Shown here in pieces: positions 1-8,434 of a DNA stretch of 64,000 bases. Below the pieces are notes generated by a model that worked only from the letters and a program-made list of their open reading frames with translations, had not been told where the DNA came from and did no database searches. The position numbers and the translations under genes are program-made. How positions within the stretch are numbered: the stretch's first letter is position 1; each line of letters begins with the position of its first letter. The stretch is from positions 1 through 64,000 of the forward strand of contig JAFSEF010000051.1 in the NCBI GenBank assembly GCA_017435865.1. Reading direction: 5' to 3'. Source of the stretch: Clostridia bacterium. Its GTDB lineage: Bacteria > Bacillota > Clostridia > Oscillospirales > Acutalibacteraceae.

Positions 1-202
1 CCTCAACACAAAATAAATAGCTTGTCAAGCACCTCAATCATAATTTTTGACAAGCCCAAATATTGTCAGACAACCAAGCAATTCCATAAGTCCGCCAAAT
101 CTTGAGTCGTCTTAAGACAAGTTCTGACGCTCCAGTCAGCACCATAAACTCCATATGATTACAATATTAAAACAACACAAATAAATAGAAGGGAGAACTG
201 TA
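1..202. other. Non-coding leader region with inverted repeats
   Basis: No gene is visible. There is an inverted repeat GCTTGTCAA (20-28) / TTGACAAGC (47-55) and a palindrome GTCTTAAGAC near 109-118. The stretch just before the first gene is A/T rich and ends in a good ribosome site (GAAGGGAGA). It could hold the promoter or operator of the first operon, but I see no convincing -35/-10 pair. Confidence 0.4.
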
Positions 203-2425
203 ATGAGAGTTCTTTTATTACTTAGGGGAGCCCCTGGATGTGGAAAATCCACATGGATCGAACAACATGGGCTAAAAAACTACGCTATTTCTGCAGATGA
301 AATCAGGATGCTTTTCTCGAGTCCGACGATGACTGTAGAAGGCAACGAGGTGATTAACCAAGATCGCGACAGAATTGTTTGGACGGAACTGTTCAGAATC
401 TTGGAGACCCGCATGGCAAACGGCGAATTTACAGTTATCGACGCGACAAACTCCAAAACCGTTGAGATGAACAGGTATAAAGAACTGTGTGATAATTACA
501 AATACAGAATTTACTGTGTTGATTTTACGGATGTACCCATTGAAATCGCAAAAGAGCGCAACAAAATGCGACCGTCGTTTAAGCATGTTCCTGATGAAGC
601 AATTGAGAAAATGTACTCTCGCTTCAAAACACAAAAGATCCCGTCCGGCATTACCGTGCTTCGACCCGATGAGCTTGACAAGATTTGGTTGAGAAAAATC
701 GATCTTTCTCACTACAAGAGAATACACCACATAGGTGATATCCACGGATGCAACACAGCGCTGCAGGAGTATCTCAATACAGAAGGCGGCATCAAAGACG
801 ATGAGTTCTATATCTTTTGCGGTGATTTGCTGGATCGTGGCATTGAAAACGCAGATGTACTGCGGTTTGTTCTGTCTGTTTATGAAAAACCCAACTGTTT
901 CTTTATCGAGGGGAATCATGAGCGACATCTATGGGTTTGGGCGAACGAAGGGGTATGTGAGTCGAAGGAATTTGAACTGATTACCAAAACACAGCTTGAT
1001 GATGCAGGTATTGATAAAAAAGAAGTTCGTCGCTTTTATCGGAAAATCGCACAGTGTGCTTATTATCAATACGGAGATAATACGTATCTTGTTACACATG
1101 GCGGACTTAGCGCAATTCCGTACTACCTGACGACAGTATCAACGGAGCAGATGATCAAGGGCGTCGGAAGATATAACGACGCAGAGGCTGTAGCTAACTC
1201 GTTTATAAAAAACACAGACCAAAATGTATATCAGATACACGGGCACCGCAACACAAAATCACTGCCGACACAGGTGAATGAACGTGTATTTAATCTGGAG
1301 GGGCGTGTTGAATTCGGAGGATGCTTGCGTTGCGTACAGATCTTACCGGGCGGTATACATAACATTGTGGAAATCCACAATACTGTCTATAAGGAGCAGG
1401 AAAGTCAGATTCCGGATGAAACGGTTAAAACAGAAAATTCAGTTGGCGATACAATCATTGCATTGCGCAAAAGCCGTTATATTCAGGAAAAACGATATGG
1501 GAACATATCTGCATTTAACTTTACGAAGCAGGCATTTTGTGACAAAATTTGGGACGAACAAACCATCAAGGCGAGAGGGTTATATATCAATATTCCGGAA
1601 CAGAAGGTTGTTGCGAGAGCATACGATAAATTCTTCAATATCAACGAACGTCCTGAAACAAAATTCGCAATGCTCCAAAATAAGCTTGCATTCCCGGTTA
1701 GGGCATACGTGAAAGAAAACGGATTTCTTGGAATTGTTTCTTATAATACAGAAAATGACTCTCTGTTTGTTACAACAAAAACATGCCCGGATGGCGAGTA
1801 TGCCGCTTGGTTTTATGACATGTTGAGGCAGGCAGTATCGGAAGACACTCTTGATGCCATCAAGGAATACACAAAAGAGCACAATGTGTCATTTGTGTTC
1901 GAATGTGTGGACATGAAAAACGATCCGCATATTATCGATTATGAAAACAGTGCAATTTATCTGCTTGATATTGTTTACAACGATATCAATTATCAAAAAT
2001 ATGATTTTGATAAACTGTGTGATATTGCGAATAAGTTTGGTTTCATCCATAAAGAGCACGCATTTACCATCGAAACATGGCAAGACTTTTTCGACTGGTA
2101 TTACGAAGTAATGGATGAAGACTACAAGTATAATGGCAGGCACATCGAAGGGTTTGTGCTTGAAGATAATGACGGGTATATGGTCAAGCTTAAACTGCAA
2201 TACTATAATTTCTGGAAGTTTATGAGATCTGTTGCTCACGAGGTTATCAGAACAGGACACTTGAACGGACGTAGGACGGCCGCATTAACGACACCGTGCG
2301 CGAATCAGTTCCACGGATGGATTAAAAGTCTGCGCGAAACAACAGAAGATATTGAGAGTATCCCGAGAGATATCTGCACGCTGCGAAAACTGTTCTTCAT
2401 GCATCATGAAGATGAAAACGAATAA
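203..2425 (+). CDS. Three-domain polynucleotide kinase - phosphatase - RNA ligase
   Basis: Predicted RNA end-healing and sealing enzyme (740 aa). Residues 9-16 (GAPGCGKS) are the P-loop of a 5' polynucleotide kinase. Residues about 175-390 form a calcineurin-type phosphoesterase with GDIHG (about 178), GDLLDRG (about 207), GNHE (237) and THGG (about 297). The C-terminal third resembles T4 Rnl1-type RNA ligases: a KFFN motif near 475, nucleotidyl-lysine motif KENG with Lys504, FECVD near 566, EGFV, and KLK near 662. The domain order matches bacterial Pnkp, in which the kinase phosphorylates 5'-OH ends, the phosphatase removes 2',3' phosphates and the ligase seals. No Hen1 partner is visible. 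The start is the ATG after GAAGGGAGA. The likely substrate is tRNA cut by host anticodon nucleases, by analogy with T4 Pnkp/Rnl1; this is inference. Confidence 0.88.
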   Translation: MRVLLLLRGAPGCGKSTWIEQHGLKNYAISADEIRMLFSSPTMTVEGNEVINQDRDRIVWTELFRILETRMANGEFTVIDATNSKTVEMNRYKELCDNYKYRIYCVDFTDVPIEIAKERNKMRPSFKHVPDEAIEKMYSRFKTQKIPSGITVLRPDELDKIWLRKIDLSHYKRIHHIGDIHGCNTALQEYLNTEGGIKDDEFYIFCGDLLDRGIENADVLRFVLSVYEKPNCFFIEGNHERHLWVWANEGVCESKEFELITKTQLDDAGIDKKEVRRFYRKIAQCAYYQYGDNTYLVTHGGLSAIPYYLTTVSTEQMIKGVGRYNDAEAVANSFIKNTDQNVYQIHGHRNTKSLPTQVNERVFNLEGRVEFGGCLRCVQILPGGIHNIVEIHNTVYKEQESQIPDETVKTENSVGDTIIALRKSRYIQEKRYGNISAFNFTKQAFCDKIWDEQTIKARGLYINIPEQKVVARAYDKFFNINERPETKFAMLQNKLAFPVRAYVKENGFLGIVSYNTENDSLFVTTKTCPDGEYAAWFYDMLRQAVSEDTLDAIKEYTKEHNVSFVFECVDMKNDPHIIDYENSAIYLLDIVYNDINYQKYDFDKLCDIANKFGFIHKEHAFTIETWQDFFDWYYEVMDEDYKYNGRHIEGFVLEDNDGYMVKLKLQYYNFWKFMRSVAHEVIRTGHLNGRRTAALTTPCANQFHGWIKSLRETTEDIESIPRDICTLRKLFFMHHEDENE

Positions 2426-2435
2426 GGGGTGCGCT

Positions 2436-2918
2436 ATGAATATCATAGGAATGAATATCGACAGACTCAAAGTGATGGAAGAAGATCACAATAAGCCAGG
2501 ATATTTTATTTGTCAATGCCAGTGTGGTAACACCGTATCAATCAAGGCCTACAGTCTTACAAAGCGAAATCCGACGAGATCGTGCGGGTGTTTAAGAACT
2601 GAAACCGCAAGGATGATTGGGGTAAACAACCTAAACAAAGCGCACGAGTTGAATCGGAAATACAATACAAAGTTTCAAGTTATTGAATGTTCGCATAATC
2701 ATAAGAATAATACAAGTGGCCACACGGGCGTGCATCTGAACCCGGTAACACACAAGTATATTGCGTACATTAATATACATGGCAAACGAATTAATCTCGG
2801 CAATTACAAAAAATTAGATGACGCAATTGCCGCTCGTCAAGAGGCCGAAGATAAATATTTTGCTCCGCTGATTGCGGCAAAAAACGAAATGCGTGCACAG
2901 AAAGGCGTGATCATATGA
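2436..2918 (+). CDS. AP2-domain protein with zinc-ribbon-like N-terminus
   Basis: A 160-residue protein. The N-terminal half has the CQCG ... SCGC pattern seen before AP2 domains in phage homing-endonuclease-like proteins. Residues about 93-140 (SGHTGVHLNP, then a KYIAYINIHGKRINLGNY-type segment) look like an AP2/ERF DNA-binding domain. I see no HNH nuclease motif, so it may be a DNA-binding protein or an endonuclease remnant. The start at 2436 is chosen because AAGGGG lies 6-9 bases upstream. It follows the RNA-repair gene by 10 bases, so co-transcription is likely. Confidence 0.65.
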   Translation: MNIIGMNIDRLKVMEEDHNKPGYFICQCQCGNTVSIKAYSLTKRNPTRSCGCLRTETARMIGVNNLNKAHELNRKYNTKFQVIECSHNHKNNTSGHTGVHLNPVTHKYIAYINIHGKRINLGNYKKLDDAIAARQEAEDKYFAPLIAAKNEMRAQKGVII

Positions 2919-2971
2919 TTTGCAAAGATTTTGATCTCATGTATCAAGACGTCGCACAATCGCGTGAATAG
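2915..2971 (+). CDS. Possible 18-residue peptide
   Basis: A tiny open frame whose ATG overlaps the stop of the AP2 gene (ATGA), which would allow coupled translation. The peptide starts MICKDFDLMYQ. There is no homology evidence. It may be chance or a remnant. Confidence 0.2.
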   Translation: MICKDFDLMYQDVAQSRE

Positions 2972-2973
2972 AG

Positions 2974-3342
2974 ATGGATAAGTATTTTTATTCCATAGAG
3001 CCTGATAGCAAAGGGGATACATACATGCACTTGTATGCATATATGTATCATAATGACGCAGACGAGGACGACAAATGCATAACTCTCGTTTCGTGCACAT
3101 TTTTATATATCAACATTGCAAAAGTCAAAGAGCTTGTCTCGACAGGCGCATTTAAAGAATATGTTGACACAAATGTTCAATATGTAGACACGATGACGAA
3201 AAAAGAGGCTTTGCTTATATCCCAGCAGTTTTTTGACGGGTACGCGGGATCGGAGTTAAGCATATTGGACGTAGCGGAAGACACACCGTACGGGAACTAC
3301 TGGTCTCGCGGTGGATGTCTTGATAATATTAACACATTATAG
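2974..3342 (+). CDS. Hypothetical phage protein, 122 aa
   Basis: I do not recognise this protein. It is mostly soluble and acidic, with a run of acidic residues (DADEDDK) near residue 30 and no evident signal peptide, membrane segment or metal motif. It sits in the plus-strand run with 8 bases to the next gene. The ribosome site is weak, so the start is less certain. Confidence 0.55.
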   Translation: MDKYFYSIEPDSKGDTYMHLYAYMYHNDADEDDKCITLVSCTFLYINIAKVKELVSTGAFKEYVDTNVQYVDTMTKKEALLISQQFFDGYAGSELSILDVAEDTPYGNYWSRGGCLDNINTL

Positions 3343-3350
3343 GAGGATGT

Positions 3351-4028
3351 ATGAATCTTAAGGAATCGTTCAGGTACCAGAATTTCATTGAATCGATGCT
3401 GACAACGGCAAGATGCAGTATTGGCATACCGTCACACTGTTTGAAAATCACAAAAACGCACAAGAAGCAGCAAGTAAACGCAGAGGCAGTCGACCTTGTT
3501 GAGGTAGTTGAGGCAGAGGACTTTCAGCCTAATGATGCGGTTATTGCTTTTATGGTGTGGCTGATTCAGCAACGAGAAGAGTTAACAAGGGCAATCGGCG
3601 TTGCGAAGTCCACAATTCCGTTCGATTTGGATGCGGAAATCAGCTGCAACAAATCCAGACAGGCCGTTGCCGAAGCCATCAGAGATATGCTTCGAATTGC
3701 ACCATATAAGCGCACAGAACAGGGACGCGATTATAAGTTTAATATTGAGGGTAACCAGATGCCATATGTGTACGAAATCGAGGTTATCGGAGAAGAAGCT
3801 TATGATAAACAGTGCGCCAAAGATCTGATGAGGTCGATTATAGCTAAGGCGGATATTGTGTCTTCCAAAATTGATGAAGCGATGATAAACACACACGTTG
3901 ACTATGAGCCATCAATCGATGTAAATGAAGATTTTGACGGAGCGGTAGAGTATTTTGTAGAAACACTTCTCAAAGATTCCGCACTCGAAGCTGTACGCGA
4001 CGCGATCAAAAAAATATCTATGTCGTAA
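3351..4028 (+). CDS. Hypothetical phage protein, 225 aa
   Basis: Unrecognised. It follows AGGAGG at good spacing, so the ATG at 3351 is well supported. The protein is acidic and helix-rich with no membrane segment. It is the last gene before the long non-coding stretch with the candidate structured RNA. Confidence 0.6.
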   Translation: MNLKESFRYQNFIESMLTTARCSIGIPSHCLKITKTHKKQQVNAEAVDLVEVVEAEDFQPNDAVIAFMVWLIQQREELTRAIGVAKSTIPFDLDAEISCNKSRQAVAEAIRDMLRIAPYKRTEQGRDYKFNIEGNQMPYVYEIEVIGEEAYDKQCAKDLMRSIIAKADIVSSKIDEAMINTHVDYEPSIDVNEDFDGAVEYFVETLLKDSALEAVRDAIKKISMS

Positions 4029-4041
4029 TCGGCATGAACAC

Positions 4042-4456
4042 AAGGCTCTCTGTTTCAAGCAGAGGCATACAACGTTACTTTCAAGACCAGATATGTCGGT
4101 CAGCGACGTATTATCAATAATCTCATTCGCCGGATCTCGGCTCAAATTATATAATAGTCTTATCTAAAAGATTGATAGAACTTGTCGAAATTGTGTCGAC
4201 ATACTTAATGCAGATACGCGATACATCCCAATAATCATACAACGCAATATTGCTATTCTTTATACATTAAGCGCATGTTCTATAAACATCAATCAATATT
4301 TAAACATCAATTCGCTACATATACCAACTGGTTGTGTGAATTAACAGCAGTGCTTAAACAAAATAATATTGTATATATTTAAGCATAATTTAATCAAGAT
4401 TGTTGCCTCGGGTTTGAAAGTACCGCACCATGCTTCTGTTTGAAACAGAGAGCCTT
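4042..4456 (+). ncRNA. Candidate large structured RNA closed by a 27-bp helix
   Basis: A gene-free stretch of about 450 bases (4029-4481) is bounded by two 27-base arms, 4042-4068 and 4430-4456. The arms pair completely when read as RNA. The only two departures from Watson-Crick pairing are G on the left opposite U on the right, which are G.U wobbles. Inside are further local helices, for example TGCTTAAA/TTTAAGCA around 4351-4386 and GTCGA/TCGAC near 4185-4201. Large ornate RNAs such as GOLLD and ROOL are known from phages and prophages of gut and rumen bacteria; I cannot assign this to either. The strand is assumed from the neighbouring genes. Alternatives: a MITE with terminal inverted repeats (no target-site duplication seen) or two copies of a palindromic operator, since each arm is itself partly palindromic (CTCTG/CAGAG on the left). 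Confidence 0.5.
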
Positions 4457-4481
4457 AACTCATCTAAAAGGAGAGGATATA

Positions 4482-4652
4482 GTGTACAAATACTTAGCGT
4501 TTATTATAGCAGCTGTGCTGCTTGTAATGATTATTGGAGTTGTGGTTGTGTTGTTTCATTGTGTATGTAAATATAATTCATGCGAACTACAGGACTGTGA
4601 TGAATGCCAATTTCCGAGATGCGGTGAAAAGTGTAAGGAGTGCACAGAATGA
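4482..4652 (+). CDS. Small membrane protein with Cys-rich tail
   Basis: A 56-residue protein starting at GTG, with AAAGGAGAGG about 6 bases upstream. Residues 4-26 are a single hydrophobic segment (AFIIAAVLLVMIIGVVVVLF). The tail has eight cysteines in C..C/C...C spacings, suggesting a metal-binding or disulfide-bonded end. It overlaps the next gene by four bases (ATGA), so translation is probably coupled. Function unknown. Confidence 0.6.
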   Translation: MYKYLAFIIAAVLLVMIIGVVVVLFHCVCKYNSCELQDCDECQFPRCGEKCKECTE

Positions 4653-5422
4653 TCTACATTACAGGTGATTGCCATGCAGATTGGAGCAGATTTTCGACAC
4701 AAGCGTTTCCGGAGCAGTCGGAGATGAGTCGTGAGGACTATGTGATCGTATGCGGAGACTTTGGTATATGGCATGACACCCCTACAGAAAAATGGTGGCT
4801 TGAATGGTTGTCAAAAAAGAATTTCACCATTCTTTTTGTAGACGGGAACCATGAGAACTTTGATAGGCTCTATAATGAGTTTGAGATTGTCGACTTCCAT
4901 GGAGGGAAAGCGCATAAAATCAGACATAATATTTATCACCTGATGCGTGGATATATTTTTGACCTATGTGGGAAAAGCATTTTTGCTTTCGGCGGGGCAA
5001 GCAGCCATGATATTCAGGACGGTATTCTTGACAGAAATAATTTTGAGGACGAGGCAATATTTCGCAACACAATCAGACGATGGAATGCTGACAATAAAAT
5101 GTTCAGGGTTAATCATGAGTCGTGGTGGAAAGAAGAATTGCCGAGTCAGGCTGAAATACATACAGCTATCAGTAATCTCAGGGATCGGAATAACAGGGTT
5201 GATATAATTGTTAGTCATTGTTGTCCGCAAACGATTGCAAATATTATCATTGCAAACACTCCCTACGACACAGGTATACAGTCCGACAAGCTTACAGAGT
5301 TTTTTGATCAGCTGTGCGACACTGTTGAATTCGACAAGTGGTATTTTGGACACTATCATAATAACGCAGATATTACGCGGAGATTCACATTGTTATATAA
5401 GCAGATTGTGAGGGTAGTATAA
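4649..5422 (+). CDS. Calcineurin-like metallophosphoesterase
   Basis: A 257-residue phosphoesterase with the di-metal motifs in order: GDCHAD (about 6), CGDFGIWHD (about 34), DGNHENFDRL (about 66), SHCCP (about 190) and FGHYHN (about 235). Family members hydrolyse phosphomonoesters or diesters in nucleotides, nucleic acids or proteins; the substrate here is not evident. The ATG at 4649 is preferred over a GTG at 4640 because AAGGAG lies at 4635-4640. It is one of three phosphoesterase domains in this phage region, close to RNA-repair genes, so an RNA-end or 2',3'-cyclic phosphate substrate is a reasonable hypothesis. Confidence 0.8.
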   Translation: MIYITGDCHADWSRFSTQAFPEQSEMSREDYVIVCGDFGIWHDTPTEKWWLEWLSKKNFTILFVDGNHENFDRLYNEFEIVDFHGGKAHKIRHNIYHLMRGYIFDLCGKSIFAFGGASSHDIQDGILDRNNFEDEAIFRNTIRRWNADNKMFRVNHESWWKEELPSQAEIHTAISNLRDRNNRVDIIVSHCCPQTIANIIIANTPYDTGIQSDKLTEFFDQLCDTVEFDKWYFGHYHNNADITRRFTLLYKQIVRVV

Positions 5423-6024
5423 TGAATGTTAAAATTTCACCAGGTAATAGTAAACTTGGATCAATTCCAAGCGTATCACTTCCTGCGGGAATAACATGCA
5501 GAAACGACTGCGAATGTAAAAGTAAATGCTACGCAATGAAGATTGAAAGACTACGTCCGGTCGTTCGTCAGGCATATCAAAGCAACCTTGAGTTGCTGAA
5601 TAATTCACCGGAAATATATTGGAGAGAAATCGAGGCATCAATTATGATGTCTCGATTTTTTAGATATCATGTTTCAGGCGACATACCCGACCGAGAATAT
5701 TTTATGCATATGGTCGACATTGCTTTGCGCAATCAGCACTGTCAGATGCTTTGTTTTACAAAAAAGTATAATATTATCAACGAATTCTTGGACTCCGGCA
5801 AGGAACTGCCAAGGAATCTACATATTATCATGAGCGCATGGCGCGGGTTAAAAACAGAAAATCCATATGAACTTCCTGAGGCTCATGTTGCATATAGTGA
5901 CGGGACAACCACTGCATGCGAAGATGCAAAAAAGTGTGGAGGTAACTGTTCTGAATGTGCAATTACAAATGATGGATGTTGGACGCTGAAAAACGGCGAA
6001 CAGGTTGTTTTTGCAGAACATTAA
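5422..6024 (+). CDS. Phage Gp88-family protein
   Basis: A 200-residue protein with the family signature GNSKLGSIPSVSLP near the start, then a conserved Cys pattern (TCRNDCECKSKCYAMK) and a C-terminal CGGNCSEC cluster. These match the Gp88 family found widely in phages and plasmids, whose biochemical role is unknown. The cysteines suggest an iron-sulfur or zinc site. The start overlaps the previous stop (TAATG), and the genes are co-directional. Confidence 0.75.
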   Translation: MNVKISPGNSKLGSIPSVSLPAGITCRNDCECKSKCYAMKIERLRPVVRQAYQSNLELLNNSPEIYWREIEASIMMSRFFRYHVSGDIPDREYFMHMVDIALRNQHCQMLCFTKKYNIINEFLDSGKELPRNLHIIMSAWRGLKTENPYELPEAHVAYSDGTTTACEDAKKCGGNCSECAITNDGCWTLKNGEQVVFAEH

Positions 6025-6046
6025 CAAAACAAAAGGAGCTGATAGT

Positions 6047-6370
6047 ATGGCAAATAAACGAAAAAAAATAGGAATAGCCGAAAAGATTTCTGAATATTTT
6101 ACATCTATTGCGGATGCAGAAAACGACGACTTGAAAAAAATCGACATCACAGAAGGCTGTCGGGTTATGTTGAATATCCCTAAGATTAAATCCAAAAAAT
6201 CTTACGCACAGATGAATCCGAAGTATAAGGAGTTTATCGACTTAGCAGGAAATATGGTGTTTACAGCACATATCGAGAACTCAAAAATTGTTAGTTTGAA
6301 AGAAGATTCGAGATGGCTGTTCTGGAAGAGTGATCTGATTAAAATCAACGATGATTCAACGGAATTATGA
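6047..6370 (+). CDS. Hypothetical phage protein, 107 aa
   Basis: Unrecognised small soluble protein with a very basic first ten residues (MANKRKKIG). The ATG at 6047 follows AAAGGAG. The C-terminal part (EFIDLAGNMVFTAHIENSKI ...) could be a small beta-barrel, but this is weak. It overlaps the next gene by four bases (ATGA). Confidence 0.55.
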   Translation: MANKRKKIGIAEKISEYFTSIADAENDDLKKIDITEGCRVMLNIPKIKSKKSYAQMNPKYKEFIDLAGNMVFTAHIENSKIVSLKEDSRWLFWKSDLIKINDDSTEL

Positions 6371-6579
6371 TGGATGGACATTATTTTAGAACAGGCCGAC
6401 TGCATCATGATAGGGTATGCGTAAGACCAACGGAGCATCATTACGAAAACATCGGTGAGGAGCCGCGCATCAAATACGGCTGCCCGGTATGTGAGCAGTT
6501 TAATGCAAGGCATTCAATGGCAGAAGGTACACCGTCATGCCCTTTATGCGGCGTACATTTACTTTGGCAAAAAAAATAA
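6367..6579 (+). CDS. Zinc-ribbon protein, 70 aa
   Basis: A short protein with two CxxC knuckles, CPVC and CPLC, about 20 residues apart, as in rubredoxin-like zinc ribbons. Many such phage proteins are annotated as hypothetical. It is translationally coupled to the preceding gene. Role unknown. Confidence 0.6.
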   Translation: MMDGHYFRTGRLHHDRVCVRPTEHHYENIGEEPRIKYGCPVCEQFNARHSMAEGTPSCPLCGVHLLWQKK

Positions 6580-6598
6580 ATTTAGGTAGGTTAAGACA

Positions 6599-7714
6599 AT
6601 GTTACATTCTTATCAAAAGCCTTTAAATGGAGAGAGAGTTGGTGTTGTGTTCGGTTCTTTTGCACCGCTACACCAAGGACATCTTGATGTAATTATGCGG
6701 GCAAAGAAAGAGAACGACGGTGGATGCATCGTTATTGTTTGCGGATTCGATGGCGATAAGGGTGAGCCGCTAATGCCGCATAAAAAGCGTTACAGATACG
6801 TCAGAGAGTTTTTTGCAGACGACGATTTGGTTGCGGTATATGCGATCAATGATACAGAAATCGACATCGACAATTATCCGAATGGATGGAACGGATGGAT
6901 GGAGGAGTTTGAGAAAATATTCTCCAAGGCAATCGACTGCAAGACCCCTCCGAAAAGAGTGTGGTATGTGGGAGAAGAAGAGTATTACAATGATCTGCGC
7001 AATCGTTTTGGAGAGTCGGCCGTCTTGATTCCGAGAGATAACAATCTGATATCAGGAACTATGATCCGCAACAACCCAATTCTTCATTGGGACAAAATCA
7101 CCTTCCCATTTCGCAGGGTGTTTAGCACAAACATTCTGATTTGCGGGACGGCATCCGAAGGTAAATCCGTAATGACTGCGGACTTAGGTAAGTATTTTAA
7201 TGCGCCGTATAGCTGGGAATGGGCTCGTGACTATATGAAGGAAAGCTGTGTTGCTGACTGGGAGCTTGATGGGGCGGACTATATGTCGTTTTTAGACGGT
7301 CAGTACAATCTGAATAAGCGCCTAATTAACTCACCGGCCAACCACGGCGTATTTTTTGCAGACTCTGATGCGCTTGTAACTCGTATGTATGCTGAGTATT
7401 ATGCAAAAGACGATAGCTGTGCTCTCACGCAGGAAGAGTTTGAGAAAATAGCTGTCGTGGCAGATGAGTTGGCTGCAAAGTCCAGGTGGGACAAGATTTA
7501 CCTTCTGTGTCCACACGGCGTATTTGTTGACGATCATGAGAGATTTATGGCACACGCAGGAATGAAAGAAAGACAGGAGTTGTTTGACATTCTGTGTGAC
7601 AATATCAAGCGTTCGGGCAACTGGGATAAAGTTACGATTCTTGACGGAGGCTATTGGAATAACTTCAAAAAGATTGTTGAAGATATAAAGGAGATCATAA
7701 ATGATGGTTATTAA
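6599..7714 (+). CDS. nadR: NadR-like bifunctional NMN adenylyltransferase / ribosylnicotinamide kinase
   Basis: Predicted NAD+ salvage enzyme of 371 aa. The N-terminal domain has the nucleotidyltransferase signature GSFAPLHQGH (19-28) and ISGTMIR near 157, matching NMN adenylyltransferases. The C-terminal domain begins with a Walker A motif GTASEGKS (about 182-189) and matches the nicotinamide riboside kinase half of NadR. Together these would convert imported nicotinamide riboside to NMN and then to NAD+. There is no N-terminal HTH repressor domain of the enterobacterial type. The gene overlaps pnuC, the matching transporter, by 14 bases. The pairing strongly supports the assignment. Confidence 0.88.
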   Translation: MLHSYQKPLNGERVGVVFGSFAPLHQGHLDVIMRAKKENDGGCIVIVCGFDGDKGEPLMPHKKRYRYVREFFADDDLVAVYAINDTEIDIDNYPNGWNGWMEEFEKIFSKAIDCKTPPKRVWYVGEEEYYNDLRNRFGESAVLIPRDNNLISGTMIRNNPILHWDKITFPFRRVFSTNILICGTASEGKSVMTADLGKYFNAPYSWEWARDYMKESCVADWELDGADYMSFLDGQYNLNKRLINSPANHGVFFADSDALVTRMYAEYYAKDDSCALTQEEFEKIAVVADELAAKSRWDKIYLLCPHGVFVDDHERFMAHAGMKERQELFDILCDNIKRSGNWDKVTILDGGYWNNFKKIVEDIKEIINDGY

Positions 7715-8393
7715 AAACTGGCTGCAGAAGCATTTCTGGAATGGTTATTCAACATTTGAAAAACTGTTTCTGGCGTTCATGTTGGCGCTACAGGTCGCTG
7801 TGTTTGTCATATATCCGGATAGCCCTCTGAATATTATTGCGGGACTTGCAGGTGTTGTATCGGTAGTAATGTGCGCAAAGGGCAGAACTATGTTCTACTT
7901 CATCGGCTTTATCCAGACCATTACATATCTTGTGCTTGCATGGCAAAACCGATTCTACGGAGAAGTACTTGAGAATTTGTTCTATTTCGTCACAATGATC
8001 TGGGGCATCTTTGTTTGGAAACGTAACTCCGTACAAAATGAAGACGGTACGGAAGAGGTTGCGGCAAAAAAATTCACACCGCTACAATGGGTGTTGTCTG
8101 TTTCGGGAACCGTCTTGCTAACAATTGTTGTGGGATTTCTTTTAGATAAAATGGGAAGTGCACAGGCATATACCGATGCGGCTACAAATGTTATGGCAAT
8201 TTTTGCACAGCTTCTGATGGTACGCAGATACAGAGAACAATGGGTATGGTGGCTTGTTATAGACCTGTTCTGTATCAAATTATGGTTCGTAGCGGGCAAT
8301 TGGTCGATGGTTGCTATGTATATTGCATGGACTGCCAATGCAATATACGGATGGTACAATTGGAGTAAACTCAATAAAATGCAAACAGCTTAA
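7701..8393 (+). CDS. pnuC: PnuC-type nicotinamide riboside transporter
   Basis: A 230-residue membrane protein with about seven hydrophobic segments and the PnuC hallmark WQNRFYGEVLEN around residue 81. PnuC proteins carry nicotinamide riboside by facilitated diffusion, and phosphorylation by NadR inside the cell traps it. A second tryptophan-rich block (EQWVWWLVIDLFCIKLWF) near residue 178 is also typical. The start overlaps nadR, so both are made from one transcript. Phage-borne pnuC with an NMN adenylyltransferase is known from some large phages; here it sits in a prophage. Confidence 0.9.
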   Translation: MMVIKNWLQKHFWNGYSTFEKLFLAFMLALQVAVFVIYPDSPLNIIAGLAGVVSVVMCAKGRTMFYFIGFIQTITYLVLAWQNRFYGEVLENLFYFVTMIWGIFVWKRNSVQNEDGTEEVAAKKFTPLQWVLSVSGTVLLTIVVGFLLDKMGSAQAYTDAATNVMAIFAQLLMVRRYREQWVWWLVIDLFCIKLWFVAGNWSMVAMYIAWTANAIYGWYNWSKLNKMQTA

Positions 8394-8403
8394 CTTCAAT
8401 ACA

Positions 8404-8429
8404 AGCAGCTCATGTCCGTATGAGCTGCT
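8404..8429 (+). other. Perfect 10-bp stem-loop after pnuC
   Basis: AGCAGCTCAT (8404-8413) pairs with ATGAGCTGCT (8420-8429) around a six-base loop. There is no T-tract after it, so it is not a standard terminator. It may be an RNA-processing or stability element, or part of the adjacent structured RNA region. Confidence 0.55.
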
Positions 8430-8434
8430 CATAA

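Noticed and set aside
2436..2918. Calling the AP2 protein a homing endonuclease
   Set aside because: No HNH or other nuclease motif is visible, so only the DNA-binding part is supported.
4042..4456. Reading this interval as a transposon with terminal inverted repeats
   Set aside because: No transposase and no target duplication flank the arms, and the two arm differences both preserve RNA pairing, which a simple inverted repeat would not require. Kept only as an alternative.
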